DNA of 64,000 bases from Takashimella koratensis (Eukaryota > Basidiomycota > Tremellomycetes > Trichosporonales > Tetragoniomycetaceae): contig BCKT01000005.1 in the NCBI GenBank assembly GCA_003116875.1, positions 806,001 to 870,000 on the forward strand, written 5' to 3'. The notes under the pieces are model-generated. The model ran no database searches, was not told the DNA's origin, and was given only the letters and a program-made list of their open reading frames with translations. The position numbers and the translations under genes are program-made. The number at the start of each line of letters is the position of its first letter. The stretch's first letter is position 1. Shown here one piece after another: positions 30,210 through 47,127 of this stretch.

Positions 30210-33200
30210 ATGGCGTCGGCGTCTACCGCCTCGACGGCCGGACCCGTCCCTGCCCCTGGTCCAAGCTACTTCTCCCACTTGACTGCGCGTGGGATCCCTC
30301 ATCGTCCATCTGCATCCGACCTAGCAGCGCGAGACAGCAGTCCCCAAAGTCCTCTGGACCAGCTCACTTCAGGCTTGGTACGTTGCTAAATTCCTCATCG
30401 CCCAACCTCTCGTTGTCATGAGCTGACACGATCCCTCCTACCTCGTCGTCATGTATCCTCGTCCCAACAATCACTGTCGAAACCCGTAGCGCCCGGCATA
30501 CCCATCTCCACGGACTGAAGCAGCCCGGGCCCAGCCACCTCCCCTCGACCTAAACCTCTTCCGGTCCTCCGTATACTCTGTCGACTCTGCATCTAGCCTC
30601 GACGACGACTCTGACCTCTCTCATTCCGAGGACCACGGTTCGCAACCTCCCATCTCACCTCCTTCCAGCTCCGCGCCACCCCCGCCTCCACCTCCAAAAC
30701 AAGACGAAGAAGAGAGCGATGACTCGCCTGCGACTCCACGAGCTGGAAGAACGGGTACCCACACTCCCGCTGAAGAGACCGGCGCGACCACACCCACGCG
30801 AGGTTTCGTCGTGCGATCAAGGATTGACTCTGCAGCTGCGTCGGCTTCCGCCTCCTCATCCACTCCCACCAAGACTCAAAGGAACGGGACCTTTCCTTCT
30901 GCTGGACCTTCACGGGCAACGCCAACCTCATCCATCCCTCCCCCTAAATCAGCAATAACTAAACAGCCCTTCGAACTACGACCCGTCCCTTCCCCTCGTT
31001 CTCGAACCCAATCATCTCCCAACACCCCCGCCACTGGCTCTGTTCCTTTCCCATTACCCAAACCTTACCCCAGCCCGAACCCCAACACCCAGTCCTTCAC
31101 CCACCCTGCTCACCCGGCACCCCTGCCCTCGCTCACACTGCCTCGGCCGGTGCCTGCGCCGGCACAGGTCGCCGAGGCCGAGGTGCCGACGAACGACTGG
31201 GCGAGTGTCCATGGCGAACAAGGGAGTGATTGGGGTGAAGACGAAGCGGAATTCGAGTGGTTGGATACCGACGAGCCAGAGGCGGTCAATGGAGAGGCTC
31301 AGGCGGGTGGGGGAGGAAGGAAGGCCGGGTTGGCGATAGGTGGACTGAGCCCGTCTAAGCGCTTTTCAAAGTTGAAAGCGGCAGTCAAGAGTAGTGGAGG
31401 GAGTGGGGGAAGTATAGGCAGTGGAGGAAGTGGAAGTAGTGGAGGAGGACTACAATCAAGCGGGTCAAGGAGGTTGAAGAAACCTCTCGTATTGCCAAGA
31501 CGTGCAGCTCCTCCACCTCCTCGAGACGGAATCGAGTCGCCTCCGCCCCCTCCGGTTCCCAAGTCTCCGGTCAAGGGAAACTCCGCATCTCATCCTTCTC
31601 TCAAGTTCGGCGCGGGCCAGGGCACAAACGGGGAGAGGCTGGCTCTTGCCCCTCGGTGGGCTGGGAATACGGCTCAACAAACCACGCCGAACCATCCACA
31701 GGGACCTCCAGGGCATGGTCACGCTGGTAATCCGAACGTTGGGAACGGGTTGAACGTCGACCGAGATGTGTTCGGATCGAATCGGTCCCTCAGTATGCCC
31801 CACTCTAGTTCATCGACTACGCTCTCTACTGGTGCGCCAATGCCTGCTCCCGGAATGGCACCTGGTCCGACCTTGGTTGTACCTCGACCTCAACCGCTCC
31901 CGATCTCTTCCCTGCCTCCACGAACGACAACTCTCGGGTCTCTCATGCCGACCAGTGTACCGATGAAAGACCACGATGGGCCAAGTGGCGGGAGCGGGAG
32001 TAGCAGTGTAGCATCTAGTCCTGGTCCAGGTGGAGGAGGTGGCGAGAGAACAGATTCGAGGCAGTCACATTTCTCGGTCCAGTCACTGGCTTACTCATTC
32101 TATGACCTCGGACCGAGTTCATCGACGCCGACTCCTCGACCTGGCGAAGGGAAGGGAGACGAGGTGTTTGCTGCCCAGCAAGGAAGAGCAGGAAGGGAGG
32201 GAGATGAGGTGAACATGGCTAAGGAGAGAAGCGGAGAGGGTGAGGTGGGTAGCCATGGGAGGGAGAGAAGTGGGAGCGCAAGTGCGACAGGCGCGACAGG
32301 TACACAAGGGTCGAACGGTTCGGCGTTCCCTAGAGGAACGTACACAAAGGTCTCTGCGTCAAAATTGGATCGTGACGCCAATATGTCTTCTACCTCCAAT
32401 TCCTCATTCGCCACCACGTCCACAATCACAGTCAAATCCAGCACTACTACCACTGCTGTTGCTGCAGCGCACGAAGACCATCGTTCCTCCGCCGACCTAG
32501 TCGCTCTGGGCCTCCAAGCACGAGCGGCAGGAGACCTCCCTCGAAGCGCATGGCTCTTTGTCACTGCCGCAGAGAAGGGGAGCGCAGCGGGTCGGATGTA
32601 CTATGGGATGGCACTGAGACATGGATGGGGAGTAGCGAAGGATGAGAAGAAAGGATGTGGGGAGATGGTTAGGGCTTGTGAGAAGGCCATCGCACAAGGT
32701 GGGCTAGGTGGAGGTGGAGGTGGAGTTGGCGCGGGAGGAGGTGGGGATGAGAAGAAGGGAAGAGGAGGTAGTGAACCAGTGAGTAAGAACATTGAAGAAT
32801 TATCCATTTCTGTTCATTGGACAGGAATAGCGCTGATGATTTGTGTCGATGTCGGATTAGAATGACCTAGCTGTTGGACTCGCTGAACTGGGGAACTGTT
32901 TCCTACAAGGAGCGGGAGTGAAGAAATCCCCTGAAGTGGGGATGCAGTACCTACGTATGGCAGCGACTCTAGGTGACGTTGCAAGTCAAGAACGTGAGTG
33001 ACTGAGCACAAAGCACAAGTCAGATTGACCAACAACGGGTTGCTTGGATTGATTGACTGACATGTTTTGAACAGAACTCGGAGCGTTGTTGGCGAAAGGC
33101 GGTCATGGGGTGAAGAAGGAGATGAAAGAAGCTGCGAAATGGTACCGTCTAGCCGTGAGTCCCTGGTCTCCAATCATACCCAAGACTGGGCAATTTCAAC

Positions 33201-33363
33201 GTTGAGTGTCAAGGGTTACTGATCCTTTGTGTCACTATGTAGGCCACACAGGGCTCTGGAAACACAGTGGGGCTCGCTTGGATCTGGAAGGTGAGTAAGA
33301 TCGGAACATGAGGTGGATGTGAAAATGAGCTGAAACGCGGTTTAGGAGAAGTATAACGACTAG
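30210..33363 (+). CDS. Sel1-repeat protein of the Nif1/Dsf2 type, 6 exons
   Basis: Exons 30210-30377, 30490-32778, 32861-32993, 33075-33154, 33243-33290 and 33346-33363 give 911 residues. About the first 700 residues are disordered and rich in Ser, Pro and Gly, with an early LFRSSVYSVDSASSLDDDSD segment and polyproline. The C-terminal about 190 residues are Sel1-like helical repeats: ADLVALGLQARAAGDLPRSA, AAGRMYYGMALRHGWGVAKD, LAELGNCFLQGAGVKKSPEV, LLAKGGHGVKKEMKEAAKWY. They end ATQGSGNTVGLAWIWKEKYND, the ending I associate with the fungal Dsf2/Nif1 group. A Gly-rich loop interrupts the repeats at about 790-810. In fission yeast Nif1 binds the Nim1 kinase and restrains mitosis. The neighbour downstream is a Nim1-type kinase. 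The last exon is only 18 nt. Confidence 0.85.
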
Positions 33364-36237
33364 CTCGAGAGCATAGATGCGGAACTACGAATACCGAACA
33401 TCAAACATCGAACACCGAAAACGAGAATGAGAATAAGAACGAAGGACGTGGGGGAACTGGACCGAGGAATGTAGTCGACCAGATTGAGAAAGAACAATGG
33501 AACGGAACATCCCGTGCAGTGTGCCCATTTGAAGTATATATCTAGTAGCCATAACCTTGTCTTGTAACCATGCTTTGTTGTATCCCTTAGATCTCGAATG
33601 AAGCGTTGTATCCTATCCCCAAACTTGTAGGTTCAGATCCTGGGATGAATGATGACCTGAGCTGTACGCTGTGTGAGCTGTGTGAGTTGTGTAGGACCCG
33701 CTGCGGCGCTTCGACGCTTCGACATAGGACAGACGACAGGTGTCCAGGTGTCCTGGTGTCCGCGTGGTGATTGAGTCGTGCGACTTGCGTCGGGCACCGT
33801 ACCTCAGTTTCATAGTCCTTCCGACCGGACAAAATCTCGTCGTCATTCCTTCTGCTGACGCCTACTCGCTCTGTCTATCCTGGATCCCTGGGACTCGTGG
33901 TGGTCGTACTACAGTACATCTCCCACCCCCGACCTCCCGACCTCTGGGGATGTCGATGTCCTCGTTTCAACCCAGCGGCCCGACGTGCCCCGCTTTGTTC
34001 CGCGTACCCTCCGCTGGATCTGAAACGAAGACGGACCAGGAATCCAGGAAGGACTGCCTGATGAGAGTTTGTTTGTTGATTTAGGGAAGAGGATGAGACG
34101 GACCGAGGAAACGAGTCGGTCGCTCGATTGCAAACGCCTATGACGCATGTGTCGTTTCTTTGACCTCGTGGTGCTTGTTCGAACCTACACGGCAAAGTCG
34201 GCGAAACCCAGTGTAGGTGTCCCCCAGACCCAGAGTGGAATCTGCGATAGAAAACTGGGGCAAGGTTCGGCGTGAAGGAGTTTGAGACTAGGCGAGGAAC
34301 TCGGGTGCCAGGATGGGGTAAAAAAAGGGAGGGAAAGAGGGGAGGGGGGGAAAGGGGACTAGTGTGAGACTTTCCAGAAATCTGGGATAGGAGAACCAAC
34401 CCAATGGTGAGGAAGGAGACGAAGGGGACGAGGAAGAGGAGCGGAATGAACGAGGAAACAGAGAGGAAATGTGGCTGGGGGTGGGTTGGAGGCGGTGAGC
34501 TAGGCCCGTGTTCCAGGGCAAGAAAGGAGCAGCACAGTAGAGCAAGGGCCAGGCAGTGAGAGATGCCACACGAGCACCTACCAACGTCCCACATCCCACA
34601 CAAAGCCAACAGTACCTTCCAGCGCTCCGTCAAGGGGCGAGAGAGAGACACCCTGAAAGACCGACAGCCAACACCCAACACCCAACCCAACCCACCGCAC
34701 ACCACACCACACACCATACACCGCACACCAGACTGACGCCTAAACGTATCCCGGGTCTAAACACTCGCCAAGGTAAAGATCTCACTCAAATCGAGCCTTG
34801 TTTTTTTGGTTTTTGTTTTGGGCAGTCTCGAGGATTGAATCCGATGAGAGCGACAATTGTACCAGTCCTCATTATGAGAATCCTGATGTACACGTCCAAT
34901 GTGACAAGTCACTTTTGGCCCGCAGACTTTATTTTCCGCTTGGTTGCTTTGTTTGCTTCTCACCTCCCCGCGCGCGACACTGCCCACTTGCTTCTCCTCC
35001 TCACCCTCCCTGCCCTCCCTGCCCTCCCCCGCCGTGCGCTTCCCCCCCCCCCTCCCACACACACTCACTTGAACGGTCGCACTACGGCAGTCCAATACGC
35101 CCCACATCTTGACCTGAACCCACCGGACAGTCCTCTGTTCCTTCATTTTCACGCGCCTGATTTTTCATCGCTCGCTCAGTTTTTTTCTTTTTCTTTTTGA
35201 CTTTCCCCCCTCCCCCCTTGCCCTGTCTTTCCTTCCCCTTTTAACCCCCCTCCCCCCCTTGCCGCCTTTCCGACCCCGTCTCGTCACTCAATTCCTTCAT
35301 TACGCTCTCCACTCCGGACCCTGCCTATTATGGCGCTACTCTTCTGCACCTGGGACCTCTTCTCTGCGCACTTGTTGACCCCCCCCCCCCCCCCCCCCTC
35401 CTGGGTCATCCTGCCTTCCCACCCCTCCCCCACTTTGCCCTGTGGCTAATTACCCTGATCTTGTTTACCGCCGATGTTTGGTGTCTTGTCAAATTCGTCA
35501 TGTCGGATGGACGTCTTCATGTCATGTCGGATGGGACAACCAACGCTCACACTACCACCGTTCCTCCACCCTTCAGCAACCGTGCAGTCCAACGAAGCCG
35601 GGGGGGTGTAGGGCCTTCGATGGTAAATGAACAAACGGGCCCTAAGGCAGGACCGCAAACAAGGGCTCGCTCACTGGGCCTCGTCACTGCGTGGTTTGCG
35701 TAGGCGTAGGCGTAGGCCCGTGGTAGCGGGTGTGTGGACTAATGCAACACCCTTCGCAGTGCTAGGGTTGGGTCCAGGTAGGCCGTTGTTTGCGCCCGAA
35801 AGAGACCACTACACAGACCAAGATCGAGGGTGCTCATCGATATTGCTTCCTCTTCCTAACTGACACTACCCTCGATACCTCCCTCTAACCTCTCATCGGT
35901 CCTCCCCCCAAACTACCCACTGTCATTCACTCGTTCCCTCCTCCCCTCCTCCCTCTCTCCCTCTCTCCCTATTCGCCTCGACTCTCTTTCTCTTCCTCTT
36001 CCTCCTACTATCTGTCACTCTTTACATTCTCATTCTTTTACTCTCAACTACTATCGTCTCCTGTCTACCAACTCGACTCGAGCCCACCTCGACCTCTTCG
36101 CGACCAGACGACCTCTCTCGTCCACTTGCGCGTCTCCCCACTTGAAGGCCGCTTCAGACTACAGACACCCACTCTATTCACTCTTTTCACACCCACTTTC
36201 TTTACCAACCAAACACACTCCATTCCTTCTCGCAAAC
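33364..36237. other. 2.9-kb gene-free interval before the kinase
   Basis: No supported gene. A 283-codon minus frame at 34726-33875 is Cys/Ser/Pro/Leu-rich in a biased manner and is rejected. Features are degenerate CGAACAC/CGAATAC repeats at about 33380-33420, CACAC-rich sequence near 34690-34735, a C20 run at 35379-35398, and from about 35860 the C+T-rich leader of the kinase gene. The strand asymmetry (C+T on plus) extends from about 34970 to 35400 and again from 35870, so the transcript leader may be long. Confidence 0.5.
35379..35398. repeat. poly-C run (C20)
   Basis: Twenty consecutive C lie upstream of the kinase gene; the tract is preceded by other C-runs at about 35043-35056 and 35205-35260. 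Confidence 0.95.
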
Positions 36238-39200
36238 ATGGCCGCAGCAGTTGCCCAACCTTCCTCCCACGCTTCTGGGTCTCGCGCACCCTCGACTCAC
36301 AGCCATCACGCCCACGGACACCACGCGCACGCCGCGCAGCGGAAACGAACGTCAGCGTCGGGTAGCAGTGCGGGGCGCGATGGGAAAGAGAGGGACGAGA
36401 AGATGATTGGACAATGGCGCATCGGGCGGACAATTGGCAAGGGCAGCTCAGGTGAGTTGAGGAGTCAAGCGTCAAGTGTCAAGCAGTTGAGACGTCGCGG
36501 TGACAGTCGTGTGGTGTTGTTTGGGGGGGATTCTTTAACATGTCTGACCGCGATCTCAGGTCGAGTCAAGATTGCCAAACACGCCATCACGGGTAAATAC
36601 GCAGCGATCAAGATCGTCCCCAAGGGCGCGATCATCTCCTCTCGCATGTCCGTCTCCGAAGCAGGCGCCAAGGCAGACAAGGTCTTGCTCGGTATCGAGC
36701 GCGAAATTGTTATCATGAAACTCATCGACCACCCCAACGTTCTTTCCTTGTATGACGTTTGGGAGACGAGCACGGAACTGTACGTGTTGTTGTTTGTCAC
36801 CACCGTCGACACTGTCTCCTTTTCCTCCTTGCACTCATCCTACTGTGGCTGACCTACAACAGCTACCTCATCATGGAGTATGTCCCCGGTGGCGAGCTCT
36901 TCGACTACCTCGTCCGACGCGGCCGCCTCCCCGTCTCCGAGGCACTGCACTACTTCCAGCAGATCATCCACGCCGTCGACTACTGCCACCGCTTCAATAT
37001 CTGCCATCGCGACCTGAAACCCGAGAACCTCTTGCTCGACAAGGACAAGAACATCAAAGTCGCTGATTTCGGTATGGCAGCGTGGGAAGCTGGTGAGCGG
37101 TTGCTCGAGACTTCATGTGGAAGCCCACACTACGCCAGCCCCGAGATCGTCGCGGGTAAAGCGTACCACGGTAGTTCGTCGGATATCTGGTCGTGCGGTA
37201 TCATCCTCTTCGCGCTCCTCACTGGTCGCCTACCTTTCGACGATGACAACATCCGCTCCCTCCTCCAAAAAGTCAAGATCGGTGTCTTTGAGATGCCCGA
37301 CGAGATCAAGGACCCCGCGAGGGACTTGCTTCGCCGCATGCTTGAGAAGGACCCGGAGAGACGTATCACCATGCCCGAGATCCTCAACCACCCATTCTTC
37401 ACTTCCCGCCCGCCGAGGCAGATTCCAGGCCGTCCCCTCGTCTCCCCTCCGAGCCTGGACGAAGTCGAGAACCCCGTTTCCTCCCCCGACGACATCGACC
37501 CGGATATCATGGGCAACCTCAAGACGCTATGGCAGGGGGTCAACGACGACGAGATCGTCGCTGCCTTGATGGGCCGAGAGAAGACTTGGGAGAAAGCAAT
37601 CTACCACCTCTTGGTCAAGTACCGCAACAAGCACTTGGAGAACTACAACATGGATGACGAGGAGGATAGCGATTCTCGCGCAAGGAGGCACGCGCGTGGG
37701 CCCAAGTCTCAGGCGAAGCGCAAGGGAACTACCGCCACCACGAGCAGGGCAGCACCGGCGCCACTTGGTGAGACCGAGCGGATCCAGGACCACCCAGCGT
37801 CTCCTCCGATGCGCCCGGCGGCGCCGACCCCGAAGAAGGCCTCGGGCGCGACTTACGAGTCCCCGGCCCCAACTCGGACTGGCGGCAAGCTCGACGCGCC
37901 GACTCCTACCTCGCGTCCTGCTGGTCCACGCCCGCCGCTCAGCCCGCGCGCCGCGTCCTCTTCCGACTCGAGCGACGCCGCACCGGGAACCCCGTCCATC
38001 GCTATCAGCGTCCAAGAGGCGACTCCAGTCAAGGACGGCGCGTTCGTCGCTTCCAACGGCACCACAACTCCGGCGTCCCGCGCCGACGTCTCGCCCACTA
38101 TCAACGACGCGCCGCAACTCGCGCCCATCAGCGTCCCGCAAGTCCAAGACGCCCAACTCCAGTCGTTCTTCAACGACATCGCAATCCAACTCAACACGAT
38201 GAACATTCGTTCTTCCGTCGCTTCGGGATCCTCGACCAACTCGGCGCTCACCAGCCCCGAGTTCCAAGCGTACATGGCGTACGTCGGTTCTCAGGCCGCC
38301 ACTCCCGTCTCCACACCGCTCGTGGGCCACGCAGCGCTCGCGCCGATGCAGGGAATGGAGCAGATGGACCAGTTCGCCGATGCAGACGACGACGATACCG
38401 AGGCGATGAGTGTATGCTCTTCTTCGATTGAACCGTGTGCACGCGTCCTCCCACCCTCCCCGATCATCGGGCAGGGGCATCAGACCCCCCTCATCGGACT
38501 CGGTCTCGGCGGACCGGGCGCCGGTGGGCTCCAGCCTATGGCCAACCAGCGATGGTCGGTCGCTTCGTCTTCGGCCGGCTCGTCATCCATGTACCGTGGC
38601 GCGTCGGGCTCCTCTTCCTACCCCTCCGACTCGCCGGGGCTCTACTCCCCCAACTCCAACTTCCACGCACAGCAGATGCAGATGCAGCCTACGGAGACCA
38701 TTCTCTCGGCTCACCGCCCGGCCCCCGTGCCTCCGCCCCGTGCGACCCGTCCGGCTCCACCTCGACCAGTGTCCACCTCACGCGTGCCCGTGCCCTCGTC
38801 CGCGTACGCAAGCAGCACACTCACCAGCAACGCCAGCAGCACACGCAGCGGCGCGTCCATGCTCCCGCGCGAGAACTCGTACGTCGTCATCGATCACGCC
38901 GACATGCACGAGTCGGACCCGGCGCTCGCCAGCTGGTCAAGCAAACAGAGCGGGTTCAGCGCACACCGCGCCGACGCGTTCGGGATGCTCAAGAAGAAGA
39001 AGGTGACCATCAACCCAGTCGCTTACTCCTCTTCCCTCGAACCCGGGGTCGCCACCGCTTCGTCAATGATGTCCACCCCGTCCTCGGCGCTCTCGAGCAC
39101 CGGAAGCAGTTCTAGCGCCCACGGTGGCAGCCACTACGCCTCGGGTACTGGGTCGGGCCAGATCTCACCTAAACGATCATGGTTCAACAACCTGTTCTCG

Positions 39201-39890
39201 TTCAAGCCCGCGTCAATGGACATGAACTCACCCGAGAATGTCGGTGAGACGCGGGAACGAGCCAAGCGCGTCCTCAAGGACCTCGGCGTGACCGTGGCCG
39301 TCGCGGAGATTGACGGGCTGAGAGGTCTCAAGTGCAAGATGGACGACTCGAGGGATCTCCAGACTGGAAACATCCTTAAGGGGTTGAGGTTCAGGGTCGA
39401 GTTTGCACGCAGCTCGCCGAACCCACAAGGAGGGTACAGTACCCTCGTCAGCTCGACCCTCGAGAAGGGCGCCCAGTCTTCGTTCAAGGGTGAGTCAATG
39501 GGTTGAAAGATTGAAAAGACCGTTACTGATCGTGCCCCTGCAGAGATCATCTCCAAGCTCAAGATTGGGTTTGAGGCGGACCTGCGATCCGGCAACACCG
39601 CCACCGCGACCACCCCACGTAGCCCCCGTCCTGCATTCGAGCACTCCCAGTCGTACGCGCCGGCATCGACGCTCGCCGCGCCTTCCTCGGCAGGGGCGGG
39701 GCAGTACAACACCTATTCAGGCCACCAGCACCTCTTCCTTCAGAACCAAAGCGGACAAGGCCCATCGCTCGCTGCGCCCCCAATGAGGTTCACAGTCTCG
39801 GCACCCAACTCGCCCGTCCCGCCGACCACACCACGGTTCGCTCCCTCCGCACCGGGCTCGGTCCAGCTCCCCTCCGCTATCCGCATGTAG
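36238..39890 (+). CDS. Nim1/Cdr2/Gin4/Hsl1-type Ser/Thr protein kinase, 4 exons
   Basis: Exons 36238-36451, 36560-36779, 36863-39489 and 39544-39890 give 1135 residues. The kinase domain begins about residue 58 (IGQWRIGRTIGKGSSGRVK), with catalytic Lys89 (AAIKIV), Asp195 in CHRDLKPENLL, Asp213 in ADFGMAAWE, the activation loop LETSCGSPHYASPEI and DIWSCGIILFALLTGRLPF. A UBA-like helical unit follows at about 355-400 (IMGNLKTLWQGVNDDEIVAAL). A long disordered Ser/Thr/Pro-rich region runs to about 935. A KA1-like membrane-binding end follows at about 938-1035 (RERAKRVLKDLGVTVAVAEI, GLRFRVEFARSSP). Kinase-UBA-long tail-KA1 is the layout of Nim1-related kinases, which sit at the cell cortex or septins and inhibit Wee1. 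Snf1 is excluded by the tail, and Kin1/MARK is less likely. An in-frame non-ATG extension exists upstream but lies in the CT-rich leader. Confidence 0.92.
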
Positions 39891-40524
39891 GCTCTCGAGC
39901 AGCACGATCGACCCCATCGCAAGGATAGATATACCAAAAATAAATAAAAAAAACAATAAAAATATAGCCACGACAATTGAAACCGTTCTCTCCCAAAGAT
40001 AAGACTCGACTCGCATCGCACGCATTTCGTTAACGACGTTGACGCCATACCCTCTCTGGCTTTCTTCTCTACATAAATCAAGTATAGTTTCTCTCTTGTC
40101 TCTGTGTCTCTGGTCTCTGGTCTCTTTCCTCTATCTCTCAATCTCTATTTCGTTTTGCCTTGTCTCACTCGCATAGTCTTGATTCTTAGCTTGTCCTGGT
40201 TGTCTCTTTAACGAACTGGCCGAGAACCCCCTTCCAGTCCGAATAACTCCACCTTGCTTCCTCGTATCTCTTGCCCCCATCTCTTGTCTCTAGCTGGTTG
40301 CGTTAATGACCCCCTTGCATGACGATGAACGATTTCTTTCTTACCCATGTCCCAATCTTTGCCACACACACACACGCTGACGCTGATACGTGCAATTTGG
40401 TTCCGTCATTTGCCACTCTGTAGAAAAAGTTGGAATCAATCGATACTTCCTCCACTCTCCTCTCTCCACTCCACTCTAACCATCCCCAGACCAACACCAG
40501 CATAGGTCAGAGGTCTTGCCCGAC
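39891..40524. other. intergenic: kinase 3' UTR and leader of the Ecd gene
   Basis: AATAAA-like repeats at about 39942-39963 could serve as the kinase polyadenylation region. From about 40080 the plus strand is again C+T-rich (TCTCTGGTCTCTGGTCTCT, about 40098-40125), with a CA microsatellite at about 40362-40374. No gene seen. Confidence 0.5.
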
Positions 40525-44707
<4,183 letters not shown>

Positions 44708-44894
44708 AAGACATAAAAGAAGTTGAGCATACCATATCACAATGCAATGCAGTGCATGAATATGCGTATGCGACATGATATGGTTGTCTATCGCAGAGGG
44801 TATAGAGAGTGATCAGGATAGACCTGGAGCTGCGCCAAGAGATGGGCACCCGGGAAGTGAAGATGAATGTTGGGTATGAGGCCAGCCTCCAGGT

Positions 44895-45643
44895 TCATGA
44901 CGAAGGGGCGGTGAGGTGAACGAGAGCTTTCGAGACGTCCTTCTCTTGCCGAAGCGCATCTTCCGCCTCTGTTTTGGTACATCCAGTCTCGGCCACCTGT
45001 TAACCAACGTTAGCACTGCCCACACAAGTGAACAGAACCGTGCTCGAACCACTACCGCGGGACGAAGATGAAGACAAAGACAAAGACAAAGACAAAGACA
45101 AAGACAAAGACAAAGACAAAGACAAAGACAAAGACAAAGACAAAAACCAGGGCTTGACTCACGATCAAGTCAACATCGCCGGCACTGATCCCCTGAGGCA
45201 ACGAGGGGCCATTACTATTCGCTCCTTTTGATGGAGAGACGGACAACGCTTCGAGGGCTTTACTGGCCTTTGCGCCTTCGTCCCGCGTGATTCGACGACG
45301 TTCGAGTTCCATCACTTCGTTCTCGAGTTTGTCTGGGGATGGTCAGCTGTCGAGCAGGGGAAAAAGGGGTAGGAGACGAAGGGAGACGGAGGAGGCAGGG
45401 TCGAGATGGATAGTGGGGTCGAGAGAGAGTCGACGTGAAGTCGATACTGACGTTTGATGTAGGATCCACCATCTGCGAACTGGGAAAAACGTCAGCGAAC
45501 CCCCTAGTTGATCAAGACGTTGCCCCATGTCGCGGCCGGGGATACCTTGTAGGTCTCGAGTTCTGCCAAGGGGCCCAAGCATTGTCACTCACGTCCATGA
45601 TGACTTCTCCCTGTGGGACTCGGCCTGTTGAGCTGGATGCCAT
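44895..45643 (-). CDS. HYPK-like small UBA-domain protein, 4 exons
   Basis: Exons 45643-45593, 45479-45452, 45332-45163 and 44996-44895 give 116 residues, close to the 129 of human HYPK. The N-terminal part (VIMDFADGGSYIKHKLENEV) leads to a basic/acidic helix MELERRRITRDEGAKASKAL. The C-terminus is a NAC-type UBA: DVDLIVAETGCTKTEAEDAL, RQEKDVSKALVHLTAPSS. HYPK binds and tempers the ribosome-associated NatA N-terminal acetyltransferase. The UBA is also shared with the alpha-NAC subunit, but the NAC beta-barrel is absent. Intron 3 (45162-44997) contains a GACAAA hexamer array. The gene is divergent from Sec3. The 28-nt second exon and a GTCAGT donor make exon 2 the least certain part. Confidence 0.7.
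45073..45144. repeat. (GACAAA)12 hexamer array in the last intron of the HYPK-like gene
   Basis: Twelve perfect copies of GACAAA (TTTGTC on the coding strand) span 72 bp inside the intron 45162-44997. If the intron were retained, the array would be translated as a Val-Phe repeat in frame with exon 3. Confidence 0.95.
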
Positions 45644-45930
45644 GGTGATTGGTGGTGGGGGTTGTAGTGAATGTTGAATGAAGCAAGAGAGACCATCGAA
45701 TATTCGGTCATGGCTCCGGTGCCGACAGCGGAAGCAAATTTGGGTGAGACGAGAAGCGTGCTAGCCGGGTTGAGCGATAGTCGTCACTCTCCATCGTCAC
45801 CAACATCCTATCCACCACCCACCGCCCACCCTCAACCTACCTTAACCCACCACCACCGCATCCTCGACTCTGTCTATACCCTATCTCGCAACACTTCTCG
45901 CCTGCTTTCCTCCCTTCCCAACTGCCCCGG
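45644..45930. promoter_or_regulatory. 287-bp bidirectional promoter (HYPK-like / SEC3)
   Basis: ATGs at 45643 (minus) and 45931 (plus) face apart. The SEC3-proximal half (about 45780-45925) is C+T-rich; the HYPK-proximal side has a G+T-rich stretch. No specific element is recognised. Confidence 0.55.
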
Positions 45931-47096
45931 ATGTCGGCCAACGGGCGCGCGCCGCCGCCCGTCGACGAGACACGACAACAGATCATCGCGTCCCTCTTTG
46001 CCCGACACGGCGAGGACGGGACAGCAGACGAGACACTCATTTCGTATGCTAAAGTACACGAGGAGGATGAGACGGGAGCAAAGACCAGGTACCTCATGTT
46101 GGCTGGTAAGTGGCAACGGCACCGAGCTTGGAGTCAGAGGTTGGGATGAGAGCGGGAAAGGGGTTAGCTCGGAGTTGGAGTGGAAGTTGGATTTTATGGA
46201 TGGAATGGACATTGAAGAGGCTGAACCAAAGGAAGAGAAAGAAGAGATGACGAGATGAGAGTAACGGTCAGCTCAGCAGCTGACACTCCCAGTGACCAAG
46301 ATGGGCAAATGTGTCATTCACAAGGCGAAGCGTAACAACAACGGCTCGTTCTCAAAGGGCAAGACATGGCAACTCGAGGATATGCGTGTGCTCGAGTCCA
46401 TCACGGTGAGTAGCGGTTTGTCCTAACAGTCATTCCACGTTGTCTCCATGCTCTTCTCATTTGACCTCTTGACACTTTTCTCTCCCTATCCATTTCTATC
46501 CGCCTTGCTGACACCTTCCTCTTACTATCTGTCTCCGGAAACACAGCCGACGCAATTCGCATTGACCATGACGATCCGGCGATATCAATGGGCTGTTGAT
46601 CGACCCAAGGACCAACACCAGTTCCTCTCCAGCTTGGTCAAGGTCTATCGCACGTACACGAAGGGCGACCTCCCGGAACTTATCAACTTCTCCCCACCCG
46701 AACCGGCGAGCGGGCGAGGTACACCTACGCAAGGCGGACCAGCGCAACAGAGTGGCCGCCTAGCCAGTCAGTCAAGCACGTCGCTGAGTACCTCGCCGTC
46801 CATCCATACCCCGGACCTTGCTCCGCCTCAGCCCTTTCACGGAGGGCGGAACGGGAGCAGTACCTCCGTCGGATCATCCCAGCCCGGATCGCACTATTCG
46901 CCTAGCGACGGAGGGTACAGCGCGAGCAGCCGAGGAGGCGGTGGAGGAGGGTATGGAGGAGGGTACGATGAAGACGCGAGAACACCGACAGCAGGGACGT
47001 TTGGACGCTCGCCAATGTCCGACGCAGGATTCCCGGGTGGAAACGCCCGTCGACCATCCGCTGCCGATGCGTGGGCAGGTGCGCACGATTCGAGGC

Positions 47097-47127
<31 letters not shown>

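Noticed and set aside
34150..34215. Possible tRNA B-box-like GTTCGAAC
   Set aside because: The element does not match GGTTCGANTCC on either strand and no cloverleaf could be drawn.
33875..34726. 283-codon minus-strand frame
   Set aside because: No ATG in good context with leader signals, no family motif, biased Cys/Ser/Pro/Leu content, and the opposite strand is equally open in parts.
36142..36237. Upstream extension of the kinase reading frame
   Set aside because: It would need a non-ATG start inside the C+T-rich leader; the ATG at 36238 has a good context (AAACATGGCC).
37527..38480. 317-codon minus-strand frame
   Set aside because: Antisense to the kinase exon; the Arg/Val/Gly-rich composition is what GC-rich third positions produce on the opposite strand.
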